This document shows, one piece after another, positions 48,496-59,629 of a DNA stretch of 64,000 nucleotides. The notes beneath the pieces are model-generated. The model ran no database searches and was not told the origin of the DNA. It saw only the letters and a program-made list of their open reading frames with translations. Both the position numbers and the translations under genes were made by a program. The stretch is from Cercis canadensis (Eukaryota > Streptophyta > Magnoliopsida > Fabales > Fabaceae). The stretch is from assembly GCA_003255065.1 (NCBI GenBank), contig QAOA01002779.1, forward strand, positions 130,973 through 194,972. Reading direction: 5' to 3'. The number at the start of each line of letters is the position of its first letter. Position 1 is the first letter of the stretch.

Positions 48496-48899
48496 TGTTA
48501 GAATTAAGAAGGTTGAGGTCTTTGATGGTAGTTAGGAATAGTTAGTTAACTGTGGTTAAGTAGTTAGTTTACTATAGTTAATGTAACTTAGGTGGTTATC
48601 CAGCTAAGCATGGTTAGCCAGCTAAGTAGATTATTTTAGAAAGTTAATTAACTGATTAAACAGCTTTGATGAGCTGTCAGTTGCCTTATATATGTGATAC
48701 ACGTGAATGAGAAAATTACTTTTCAGAGTATTCATGTTTTACTCTTTCTTTCTCTGAAACTTTCCCTTCTCCACTCTCTCTCTCGTATCTCATCTTCTTG
48801 CTTAAGCTCTCTGCTTTCTGATATGGTTTCTGCTGCATAATCTTTCTGCAGAATCCATACCTTCTCATTTCTTGCTTCCGCAGCTTACAAACTCTAACA
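48496..48899 (+). repeat. 3' LTR of copia element C
   Basis: 404 bp, TGTTAGAATT...CTCTAACA, starting straight after the tract TTTGAGGGGA that follows RNase H. It contains a TATATATG box and ends inside an intron of the PPR fragment next to it. No partner LTR is visible upstream. Confidence 0.85.
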
Positions 48900-48939
48900 C
48901 AGAACCCTCCCAACATTGGATTATAATATAGTGAAGGAC

Positions 48940-49368
48940 AGGGAACACAATTTACCTATCCCTTCTCATGCTCTTAAACAGATTCCGAGCCTGCTCTACC
49001 ATTCCAGATACTGAAAATGCATCAAGCAAAATATTATACGCCTTCTGGGTTGGTCTGCGAAAGAGAAAAAGGGGGCTTGAAACTGTCATATTTAGATTAT
49101 TGCTTTAAGAGTAAGATTTCAGTATAACGATTCTTGAAAAGATATATATGATTAAAAAACCCTCAGTGCTTACAGTGTGCAGCATTTAGAACTTCAAATT
49201 TTGGCGTGTGAATATCAAAAAATGTTTATTGTCTTACATTCCTGACACCAGCATCAAGCATTTCCTCAAAGACAGCTAGTACTTCGTCCTCCCTTCTGGC
49301 CTTCCCATAAGCATTAATGAGCAAAGCATAGCTCACAACGTCTGGTCTGAGACCAGCTCTTTGCATCT
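48940..49368 (-). pseudogene. PPR protein exons (same family member as 2228-3870)
   Basis: Two minus-strand exons: 49368-49251 (MQRAGLRPDVVSYALLINAY, then GKARREDEVLAVFEEMLDAG) and about 49044-48945 (PTQKAYNILLDAFSVSGMVE, QARNLFKSMRRD; acceptor tttcgcag, donor gtaaat). In At3g59040-type proteins these exons follow directly after the YKEVSKVYDQ exon found at 2228-2476, and the intron phase agrees. The following intron is interrupted by the copia 3' LTR at 48899. No stop occurs within these two exons, but neither upstream nor downstream exons are attached here. Confidence 0.82.
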
Positions 49369-49399
49369 AAAATTAGGAATTCACTTCAAAATCTGATGA

Positions 49400-50083
49400 A
49401 TTAATTATAAACAAGATACTGAAGGGGGAACCAAAAAAAGAAAAAAAAAATGGATGAGGATCAAAGGATAGTAAAATCCAACCCTTGAAATTTCCTTTCC
49501 ACAAGCATATTTTGTCCGTAGCTTATAGTATGACCCTTTTTGCAGGTACAAATTGCTACATGATATATTATTCTACATATTTTATGTTTTAATTAGATAT
49601 AGATTCAGCTCTGTTTGGACTTAGCTAAGTTATTACTCATTCACATTTTCTTCTAATTTCCTGGGACATCCATGGTTATTGCTCAGCTTAAACCCAAATA
49701 TACACATGAATGTTTGTCGGTGCAGTTTAGAAGAGATTAGTGTATAGCTCACAAAAAACAACGCAAATATATGTTCATTCAGAAGAGATGAAATCATATT
49801 TTCCTATTTTTCAGTATTTCTCTTTGACTATAATTAAACTAACGACATATGTGTAAGTATAAAGGACAGTTTTCTAAATTACTATAAAATATAAACATGA
49901 TTAAATTATGAAATGTAGAAGTATAAATCCCAACGGAACCCTAAATGTAGAAGTGTAATAAGAACTATAGGGTTTAAAGAGCTTTCATTGATTTGAGAAT
50001 TCTCCATTATGTGGATCGGATACATGAATTTTCTTTTTTAAAGTATCAAATCAATGCCTAAAATTGTAGGACAAAATGTCTCT
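49400..50083. other. Spacer between PPR exons and polygalacturonase
   Basis: AT-rich; holds the intron side of the PPR exon and the 3' flank of the polygalacturonase. No further gene. Confidence 0.45.
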
Positions 50084-53000
50084 TCACTTAGACAGACAAG
50101 GCACTGGAGGTGAAGTATTCTGGGCTGTCCCTTGAACATAATTACATATTGTAGAAGCTGGCTTTTTAGGATCAATCGAGGTTATGTTGATTTGGTTCAA
50201 TGTAATGTTACTGCACCCTATCTTCCCACAATCCAACACAATAGCTCTATCATCAAAACTGGTTCCATGAATATCATCGAATATGATATCTCTCACTTTC
50301 ACCCCATCAGGCTGCAAAACAAACAAGATGTATCTCATTAAAGAAACACATACCTTATGTTTTATTTTTTTTACTTGAAACATTTAACGAATTATCCAAT
50401 ACTATAATTAAGTAAAACAAATGGCACAAATCATCTCACTTGTCAATTCTACTTGTGAAATAAATACTAATTATAATGTTGAATAATTAGCCCAAACGTT
50501 TACAGTTACTAAATTGATAAACTAGCACTACTGATAGAGAAAAATCATCAACCTGCTCTGGATTATGCATGTAATGCTGGTCGATAAATATAGGGTCCCT
50601 TGTTTCTTTGACTGTTATGTGTTGGAAAGTGATTGCCCTTGCTAATCCTTTTCCTCCCTGGACAACAAAGAGAGTTTTTGTTAATTAGGTACACGGATTT
50701 TTTATTTCATTCCATCTTCTGTTGCATGGAATATACATTCCAATGCTGATATTTTATGCTATATAAGAACAAACATAATTACTTTCTATGTACTACAAAA
50801 AAAATTTCTGGGTAGTGCCATTACCGGCCATGTCTTGATTTTAACTCCACTATCAGCTCGATAGAAGTTACAGTTTCTGACGTGTACCTCTTCTACTGTA
50901 TCATTGTTGTCGTGTCCCCCTAGACTTCCCACACTGCATGAGTATTTGCAAAAACAAAGGCAATTTAACTAGTGTTTATATCAATCTTAAAGCTTAAAAT
51001 TCTATTGTAAACTCAAAAATGACTTATTATTTATGTTTATATATCTGACATGATTTAATCAAATAATTAATAACTTTTTGCTACGAGCCTCATATCGATT
51101 TCTCAAACAATTATAGAACGGTACTTAAGTTTAAAACACTCTCTCAATTATGTTGGGAGAGATTTTTTAAACTTAAGAATTATTTCACAATATGAGAATT
51201 GTAACACTTTCTTTTGTCGAATGAGTGTTTCAGGGATTTTCGAGAAACCTAATGCCGTGACCAGGACCGCATGCAATTTGGCTAATGTTGATGAAGGAAG
51301 AGGTGCCTTTGATGGCAATGCAGTCATCACCTGTCATAAAATTATATATGCAAACCCATTGATGAAATCAAATATCAAAGGAAAGAAGAAAGAATAAGAG
51401 TATAATTAATCAATGATGATTATAATTAAACAAGGATAATACCAGTTCCAATGAAAGAGTTATCTATGTTAACCCGGATTGAGTGTGAGACATCAATTCC
51501 ATCAGTGTTGTGGCTACCTAAGGGTGAAGATATATTGACATGGGAGATGGTTACGTCTTTGCTGTCGGCTACGACTATATGTCCTCCTGGGCCATTGAGA
51601 TGAGTGAGTCCACTTATTTGAAGATCATCACATCTTTGGAACACAAGAGTCTGCCAATTCAATCTTAATTATGAGATTGTAATTGCAAGAATCTAAACGT
51701 ATGATTAATTGGAATTTTTTTTTCCTTATTTTATTTGTTACAAAGGAGTGCAAAGCACTTGAAAATAGGAAGAGAAATACATAACGAGAATACCTGTTAC
51801 AAAAGAGCAGAAAATACTAGAAAATTGGGAGGACAATGAGAAGGGTTACTTACCGAAGGTATTGCATGTGTGGTGCATCCTGCTTTCACCTGAAAATTAG
51901 ATTGTCATCACGAAGTCATTAATACCACTCAAGCATATTTAACAAAACGTGAAGAATTTGATGAATGAATATGTGTTATGAAAGGATGCATAACGTATTT
52001 TTTTTTTTTTTTTTGCATTTTTTACTATGACTTTGAATTCGAATACAAAACTTATAAATTATAAGAACGATTTCAATACCACTCAGTTATAAAATATTTG
52101 ATAAGGATAAAGTACTTAAATTTAGTGCAATTATATAATGAGTGTTTCATTAATTACATGAGGAGATTGGAGTGCATTTGTTGTCCACCAATCCTGGCCT
52201 TGACCATTGATCACTCCTGTTCCATCCAAAAGGAGACCAGCTACGTCTGTGAAAGATATCCAGTGTTTATTACATACTAGCCATTCATTTCTCTTGGGTG
52301 CCAATAAGGTCCCCAAAATCTGCAAATACAAACAAAATATTTTAACAACCTTTTTTTTTTAAATAAAAAAAGCTAGGACTTAAAACCTTCTTTAAATTAA
52401 TTGTTTACTAATTGTTGCCATTTTGTGTTTATTATACCTGAAAATGCAACCTTTTGGATCGGCAGGGACCCTTGAATTTCAGTTCATGATGCAGAAAAAA
52501 AGTATGCCCAGCTGGTACAATAAGCGTTGGTAAACTGCTGCCACTTGCAGTTGCTCCACAAAGCCCTTCCCATGCTTTACGAAAAGCCTACCAAAATTTA
52601 ACATATTAATGGAGCTTAAAGTTTTTCCTTTTCTTAAAACCTTTAATTATTTGAAACATAAATCATCTTGCTAAAATAATATTAAGAAGCCCCAATGCTT
52701 TTGGTTTACATGAAAGAATGGAGGGTTTGATCTCCAGACATCTAATAAATTATTCAAACATCTCACCACTAAAATCACGGTATGTCAAGCACTACTTGCA
52801 TGTTTGTTAAATGACTAAAATATCTTTAAACAATGTAATGATTCTATTTATATATGAGGTTATATTGTTTATATTCAAAAAGAAAAAATTACATATTCAA
52901 ACACAATAATCACATGTATGAATAAAATAGCCACATAATACTAAGAAATATTTGAAACATAAATCATCTTGCTAAAATAATATTAAGAAGCCCCAATGCT

Positions 53001-53551
53001 TTTGGTTTACATGAAAGAATGGAGGGTTTGATCTCCAGACATCTAATAAATTATTCAAACATCTCACCACTAAAATCATGGTATGTCAAGCACTACTTGC
53101 ATGTTTGTTAAATGACTAAAATATCTTTAAACAATGTAATGATTCTATTTATATATGTGGTTATATTGTTTATATTCAAAAAGAAAAAAATTACATATTC
53201 AAACACAATAATCACATGTATGAATAAAATAGCCACATAATACTAAGAAATATTTGTCATTTTTAGAGAAAAAAAAAACCAAAAATAAGAATAGAGACAG
53301 GGAGATATATAATGATAGTACCTCAGAGTCATCAGTTTGGCCATCTCCTTTGGCACCATAATCAAGCACACTAAAAGTAGTTCCACCACCATGTCCAACC
53401 CAGAAGTTGCAGGAAGCAGTAGAAAGAAACAGGAAGCCAATTACAAGCAAGTCCTGCAGAAAGGCATATATAAGATATATTACATTCAATAAGAAAGAAA
53501 AACCAGAGTTGCAGTGGGTAAGAGAAAACTTGACCCATAGTTACTGACCAT
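50084..53551 (-). CDS. Polygalacturonase (glycoside hydrolase family 28)
   Basis: Minus-strand exons: ATG alone at 53551-53549, then 53453-53322, 52587-52438, 52319-52158, 51889-51854, 51650-51443, 51330-51249, 50933-50825, 50657-50554 and 50311-50084, all in phase, about 400 residues. An N-terminal signal peptide (DLLVIGFLFLSTASC) sends it to the wall. FSVLDYGAKGDGQTDD opens the mature protein. Catalytic motifs: NTDGID (51490), GDDCIAIKG (51325) with both acids, CGPGHGIS (51255) and, for the usual RIK, KIKTW (50830). It hydrolyses homogalacturonan in pectin. The three-base first exon is inferred, because reading through from ATG meets a stop while ATG joined to GACTTGC gives a normal signal peptide. 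A start elsewhere is possible. No lesion seen. Confidence 0.85.
52649..53251. repeat. 301-bp tandem duplication in polygalacturonase intron
   Basis: 52649-52949 is repeated at 52950-53251 with only about three differences by eye. Both copies start ATTTGAAACATAAATC. A recent duplication, wholly intronic, so it should not alter the protein. Confidence 0.92.
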
Positions 53552-53902
53552 AGTGTATGTGTTATTGAAGAAATCTCAAAATAACAATAATATCTTCCTG
53601 TGCCAAGACTAGTCTTCTGCATCTCTTATATATACACTGAGATCTTTGGGAGCCAACCCACTACGCTCACGCTATTTCCTTTTATCTTTCCACGAAAATT
53701 ATGATGAAATCAGGAAAAAAATCCGGACCTGTATTGACTATCTTTCCTTTGGATGTTTATACATGAAAAATCAAAACACATATCATGGATGATATGTTGC
53801 CCACTTTTCGCTAATTTCCTTCTATTTCTTCAATATATTTTCACTCTTACCTGACATACATTAAATTCTTATTACATAATAATCTAATGTCACAATTTCA
53901 TT

Positions 53903-54467
53903 TAATGGTACCTTCCTTGGTTCCTAGCTTATTCTCTTAATTTGCCCCTTTCCTTGCACAACTTGCACCACATAGGCTGCTACTTTTATATGTCCAAGAC
54001 TAATTGAATAGAATTTGGATCCTCTAAAGTGAGAGGATACACTTTAGACAATTAATTGTAGATATCCTAGCCATAAAAAAGATATTGTGTTGCGTGTGTT
54101 TGTATTTGTAAAGTGAGATAGTTACATGAACCTTCTTGTTCTTTTATATTTTTAGGGAGATTAATCTTAAACAAATTTATCATCTAATGGTACCTCCCTT
54201 GGTTCCTTATTCTCTTAATTTGCCCATTTCCTTGCACCACTTGCACCATATATATAGGCTGCTACTTTAATATGTCCAAGACTAATTGAATAAGATTTGG
54301 ATCCTCTAAAGTGAGAAAATGCACTTTAAAGAATTAATTACAGATATCCTAGCCATTGAAAAATATATTGTATTGTATGTGCATGTATTTGTAAAGTGAG
54401 ATAGTTACAGGTTCCTTTTTATTCTTTTATATTTTTAGGGAGGTTAATCTGAAACAAATTTATTTAT
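53903..54467. repeat. Tandem duplication (about 282 bp) upstream of polygalacturonase
   Basis: 53903-54184 and 54185-54467 share TAATGGTACCT(T/C)CCTTGG, TGTCCAAGACTAATTGAATA and GTAAAGTGAGATAGTTACA, with many small differences. It is older than the intronic duplication. It lies 350-900 bp upstream of the polygalacturonase start, so it may be part of the promoter. Confidence 0.8.
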
Positions 54468-54471
54468 GTTT

Positions 54472-55012
54472 GGCTTAATTGCAATTTTGGTCTTTTTATT
54501 TTAACAATTCAAACTTTTTGGTCCCTCTTTTTTAAAAGGAAACTATTTAGTCCTTTTATATTTATAAAATGTGAAATTTTAGTCCTTTTGTCTTTAAGTC
54601 AAAATTTCTTAGTTCTATTTTAAGGTGTAAAGTTCTTTGATTCATAATCCAACTGTTGAAATTGAAGAGATACGTCTTGTGAACCTTTCCACAAAATTTT
54701 AGCTTGATCTAACTGTGAATGAATCTAGATTTGTGGTTAGATGAAAACTTCTAGTTTTGGTATTTCGAGCTACGTCTCACCGTTGGATTGAGCTGAAATT
54801 TTGTAAGAAGATTCGCAAGACGTAACTCTTCAATCTGAACAGTGAGATTATGAATTTGAGTACTTTACACCTTAAACTAGACTAAAGAAATGAAGGAATG
54901 ATTAAAATTGCACATTTTATGAATATAGATAGACTAAATTGTTCCCTTTTAAACAAGAATGACCAAAAAGTTCAAATTGGTAAAATAGGATAACCAAAAT
55001 TACAATTAAGCC
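54472..55012. mobile_element. Long-TIR MITE (541 bp)
   Basis: Ends GGCTTAATTGCAATTTTGGT and, inversely, GGCTTAATTGTAATTTTGGT. Inverted similarity continues nearly to the centre (TTTTTGGTC blocks, ACGTCTTGTGAA against TTCGCAAGACGT). The flanks are T-rich and the target duplication is not clear. It is like Mutator-type MITEs that begin GGCTTAATTG, but the superfamily is uncertain. Confidence 0.72.
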
Positions 55013-55770
55013 TTTAATATTTTCATGACATAAGAACTTGAAGAAAAACATGAAAAACTTAAAATGTTTTGTGTCTTCAAAATCTCTCCTAAGTGCTTGT
55101 TGTTACTACGTCTATCTTCTATATCATAAAACAAAAAGAAAAAAAAAATTGACAAATATAATTTTTTTTTTGAATGAAAATTACATCATCAACTCCTACA
55201 CTACAAAAGCCCTGAGCCAGAATCATGAACAACATCTGATTTACTCATTCCCATTTTTTCCTTCTCTCTATTAGTATTAAGAGAGCTACTCACGTCCTCC
55301 ACAGAATTAAGGTTATCCCTGAGCATTCCCCAAGAACACTATTCTCAACTTTATTAGCATCTTTATTTTCATCTTGGATTTGGGTTTAGTTGAATAAAAG
55401 TTGTAAGTTATATATTATTATTACACCATGAAATATGATTAAAACAGAAGTTAAGTGCATGTCCACATCAACATACTTTTTATGCTCTTTATAACTTGGG
55501 TATTGACATTTTATTGCATATATAATGCTATTTGATTATATTTTCGTCCAATTAGAAAGAAATCTTAAGTATAGTTTTTTGCAGCATAATTGACTAATCG
55601 ATTATTTCTAAAAGAGTTGATTTTAGTGTTACTCCTAACTGTTTCTGCCTACGTTGCACCGAAATGGCAATTACCTTGCCGTACCCGTTTCTGGCACATT
55701 TCCAAAATGCAATATGCGTATCAGTGTCGTAAACGCTCTCCACTTTTCTTTTTTTTTTCAATATCCAAAT

Positions 55771-56148
55771 TTACCATGAAAAAATGAAGAAGACAACGGC
55801 GCAGGTGGTGGAGCAACTAGTTACGAGCCCTTTCCCGAAACAGAGGCATCTGGTGATGTCGTTAACCACCGTTTGGCTCACCAGCAAGAGCCCAAACGCC
55901 GCGAGACCGTAGACCATTGACGCATCAGAGCCGTAAATGCAGAAAGTTTGTTCGTCATACTCATCTAGCATCACCTTCGCCTAAAAAGCAGAAGAAACAG
56001 TGAGATTGCAGAGCTGGATTGTAGATTCAGAAGAAGAAAGAAGAGGAGAGGTTATCGTGCAATGACGTCGTTCGGCCCCGACAGCGAGAACAAAAGCGAT
56101 GAGGTTTAGAGAGATGATGACGGCTAAGATAGGAACAAAAAGGGCCAT
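55771..56148 (-). pseudogene. DUF1218 membrane protein (MWL1-like) remnant
   Basis: The minus-strand ATG at 56148 opens MALFVPILAVIISLNLIAFV and LAVGAERRHCT, the first membrane segment and hallmark of DUF1218 proteins. After an acceptor (cttttag, 55981), KVMLDEYDEQTFCIYGSDAS and LAAFGLLLVSQTVVNDITRC, CFGKGLVTSCSTTCAVVFFI follow. These ER/plasma-membrane proteins (four segments, conserved Cys) modify lignin or leaf growth. The sequence at the expected donor reads ATAACC, not GT, and the frame ends at FSW-stop, one membrane segment early. Both point to a broken gene, unless an unseen donor is used. Confidence 0.7.
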
Positions 56149-56250
56149 TACTATTTGTGCTTCGGCTCTAACAGAGACAGAGTCGAGGTGAGAGGAGGAG
56201 GGCGAGAGAGATTGTGTGTGTGTGTGTGAGAAATAAAATCTGTAGCATCC

Positions 56251-56430
56251 GGAAAGAGATCCAGTCATGTTAACTTGAGTCATGTTGCTTAGATCTAAGC
56301 CGTTTATTTTATTTAAGGTTATTTCAACCATTAAAACACATTAATATTTAATGGTTGAAATGAGCTTTAATGGAATGGACTGCTCAGATCTGAGCAACAT
56401 GACTCAAGTGACATGACTGGATCCAAATTC
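56251..56430. mobile_element. Fold-back MITE copy 2 (180 bp)
   Basis: Same family and orientation as the copy at 43474. The end bases have drifted (GGAAAGAGATCC, GGATCCAAATTC) and no target duplication survives. It lies about 100 bp upstream of the DUF1218 start. Confidence 0.88.
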
Positions 56431-57079
56431 GTAGGGTCTTTAGGCTGGGCCTAAAAAGTTGAAATTTAAACAAGCCTCAAAATTTAAATCTTAGTCTGAT
56501 TTTATATAGGCCAAGCCGTAATTTTAAATAGGTCGAGCCCAAAATTAATAACGTTAATTAGTTAATTTCTACATGTTAACTGGTTGTGCTGGAAGATATG
56601 ATGTCTAAGTCGACACACACTTTTAGACTTTAGAGGAACAAATTTGGAAACAAAAGATGAATATACATACCGTATAAATCCCCTTTACAGAATAGAGTGT
56701 ACTTTAGTCACCGACAAATAATTATTCTTATTTAAGTTACCTCTTGTTTTGTTGGATTTTGGTTCGTAACACACTTAGGAAGGTAAGAATACATCTAAAT
56801 GAGAACTAAGGCTCTGGTGGGACTGATAATTGAACAACTAAGGTGTCTTAGGGAGCTGGTAGGACAACCAAAAGAACTCAAGCTCAAGTCAAAGGAAGAA
56901 GGCCTAAGCCTCTGCATCCATCGTGACTGAAGAAAGCCTTCTGAAGTAGCATTCACATAGCTAAGAGAGCACTTGAAGGCTGAGGCTGAGCATATCTAGT
57001 GGTGTTTGAAGGTTCATTAATGGTGGTTTGAGGTTGTTTGAAGTGTTTTAATGGAGTTCTTGAGTGAAGCTATGGAAGT

Positions 57080-57260
57080 GGGATTTGGATCCAGTCATGT
57101 CACTTGAGTCATGTTGCTCAGATCTGAGCCGTCCATTCCATTAAAGCTCATTTCAACCATTAAATATTAATGTGTTTTAACGGTTGAAATGACCTTAAAT
57201 GGAATAGACGGCTTAGATCTAAGCAACATGACTCAAGTTAATATGACTGGATCTCTTCCC
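57080..57260. mobile_element. Fold-back MITE copy 3 (181 bp)
   Basis: Inverse orientation relative to copies 1 and 2. Near-perfect 8-bp target duplication ATGGAAGT/ATGAAAGT (57072-57079, 57261-57268) supports the element limits read from copy 1. Confidence 0.9.
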
Positions 57261-57269
57261 ATGAAAGTG

Positions 57270-59600
57270 ATAGTGAGTAAATGTGAGTATGATTGGAGGA
57301 GTAAAGGATGGGTTGGTATTTATGAGTCTTAGAGAATATTCAATGCAGGAATCTTCTTTAGGAGTTTGAGGAATTATGGAAATGATAAACTTGCTAGAGA
57401 TTCTAAGTGTTGCAGGTGATTCTAATGACTTTTGTGCATTATGATAGAAGTGTTAGACTCTTGAATAAATGGTGAATGTTTGGGTATTTATAGAGGAGGA
57501 AGGCAAAGGACCGTTGGATCCTCTATTGCAGAAGGAGGGGTTTGCTGCTTAGCATTTAATGCGTAGTAGGCCTCTCAACCTTAGGTGGGAGCTAGATGCT
57601 TGTCTTGTAGTATGGTGTCAGCCCAACGTGAGGCTATATCACATTTAGGCCTAAACCAAGCTGAAGACTCAGCCATGTGTAAGTCGGCAATACGGCTCAA
57701 CTAAAGATGGCCAAGGAGTAGGTCATTAGCTGAAAGTAGTAAGCTTAGGTTTTGAGGTACGAGGTAGGTTGTAAAGGATGGTGGACCATCATTAGAAATA
57801 GAAGGCTGCATAAGGTAGGTTTAAGAATAGCTGATTTGTGAAAGGGACAAGACTTAGATGTGGATGCCAGCTGTGAACATTTGTACACAAAAGGCTGAGG
57901 AGGTGCCAATTGTGAACAGTGTTCAAGAGAGGCTGTGCCGCTATAGATTCCATCTATAGGAGAGGCCCTGGGTTCTCTTACTATACTTACCTAAAAGGCT
58001 CAGGGAGGTACTTAAAGTCTCCTCTTGTGAGCTTTCCCTTGGTCCAAAGCTCACCAATCCAATCACCATAGCTTACTTCCATGAAAGGAGAGATCGATGG
58101 CTACAGCCTCAATGTGTGAAGTCTAGTGGCTTCGAAGGTGATGTCTAGAGCCTCAAGGCATTGGTCAAGGCGTGTCCTCGCCTTGACCCCAATAATGTGA
58201 TACCTCCATATAGATGGTGGATACCTACAAATGGAGAGGCAAGACCACAACCAGGCTTGCCTGAAGGACGCTGTTGGGGCGCTTTGGCATGGGAAGCACT
58301 TATAGGAGGCAATCTTAGGAGGATCTGCAGCATAGGTGACTTCTTTAAAACAAGTTGTAGCTAGGTCAGCTTATTAGTTGTGGCAGTCCTTCCTTGGAGG
58401 ATCTTGGCCTTTGGGTCTCTTTGGGCATGGCATGCACTCTGTGGGGTCCATCACTAATCATGTGTATTATTCTTAACCGTGCTTATACAAATCTTGTATT
58501 TACACTTCTAAACTGTTTCAAATTTTTTTAGAAGTAACAAAATTGCAAAAGTTCTAACTTTTTATTGAAAAATTACACATCACATTAATATACATTATTT
58601 ATGGCTAATTGTGTATTATATACACAATCTGACACAATTAATCATAGGTGATATAATTAACCCTTGATTTTGGTACCATGACATAGATCTTGAAAAATGA
58701 TGTCAACTATTTAAATGTTTAATGCACAATCAATCATTTTTTTCAAGATTGTTACAAAAGCACAATTAATCATAGGCGATATAATTAACCCTTTTGTTTT
58801 CATAGGGTAATATTAAAAAGAGCCACCACCACTCCTGACAATTTGTGCAATTGAGCCCTCATTAGTGGTGGAAATAGAGCACTCAACCTTTTTCCTTTCT
58901 TTTCTCCTTTGAGATGGCTCTCAACCTTTAGTGGTATTGTCAATTTTGAGTCCGACTCATTTAATAATTGAGCTTAGCCCATATAAAACTAGATTTGAGC
59001 TTGAATTTTAAGGCCCAATTAAAATTGATTTTTTTAGGCCCAACCCAATTTCAGCTCAACTTGGTCCAAGCTAAGTCTTAAACGGGCGGACTCAATTTTA
59101 ATTCAATTTCTTTTTTCTTTTTATTTTTCTGTTTTTATAATTATTTTTCTATTTTTAATTAACTGTTTATGTTTTTTATTATTTTTTTCTTTTAAAAATA
59201 GTATCTAATTAATAAAATAATATAAACTAAACCAACCCAATTATTAAACAAAACAAAACTATCAAGTCTAGGTTTAGGCCTTTTTTTAGGCCTAATTAAA
59301 ACTGAACTTTTTTGGCCCAATTTGGCCTGGCCGTTTAAACTGGACTAACCCGTTTTAACAATGCTGGCCTTGAGAAAGAAACAAAATTAAGGGATGGGTG
59401 AAAAAAAGTGCCGATGGGGTCACCTCATATTTGTTCAAATCAATTTTCAATTGAAGAATGAGAAAATAAGTAAAATGAATATATTTAGTAATGTAAAGTT
59501 GACCAAATTTACTTCAAAAGAAAAGAGGGAGACTATATTACCCTCATAGAACTTGAGCATTAAAAAAATAAATAGACTCAAAGAAAATTTTAAAAAGAGC
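57270..59600. other. Long region without a recognised gene
   Basis: 57400-58430 is less AT-rich and reads like retrotransposon-derived or untranslated sequence, but no family motif was found; the 67-codon ORF at 58161-58364 is unassigned. CACAATTAATCATAGG(T/C)GATATAATTAACCC occurs twice (58637, 58760). 58960-59370 carries scattered GGCCCAA/TTGGCC motifs like the subterminal arrays of the hAT element, perhaps an old non-autonomous relative. Confidence 0.35.
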
Positions 59601-59629
59601 ATGCAGATTTCCGAGGTAGACAGGCTCGA

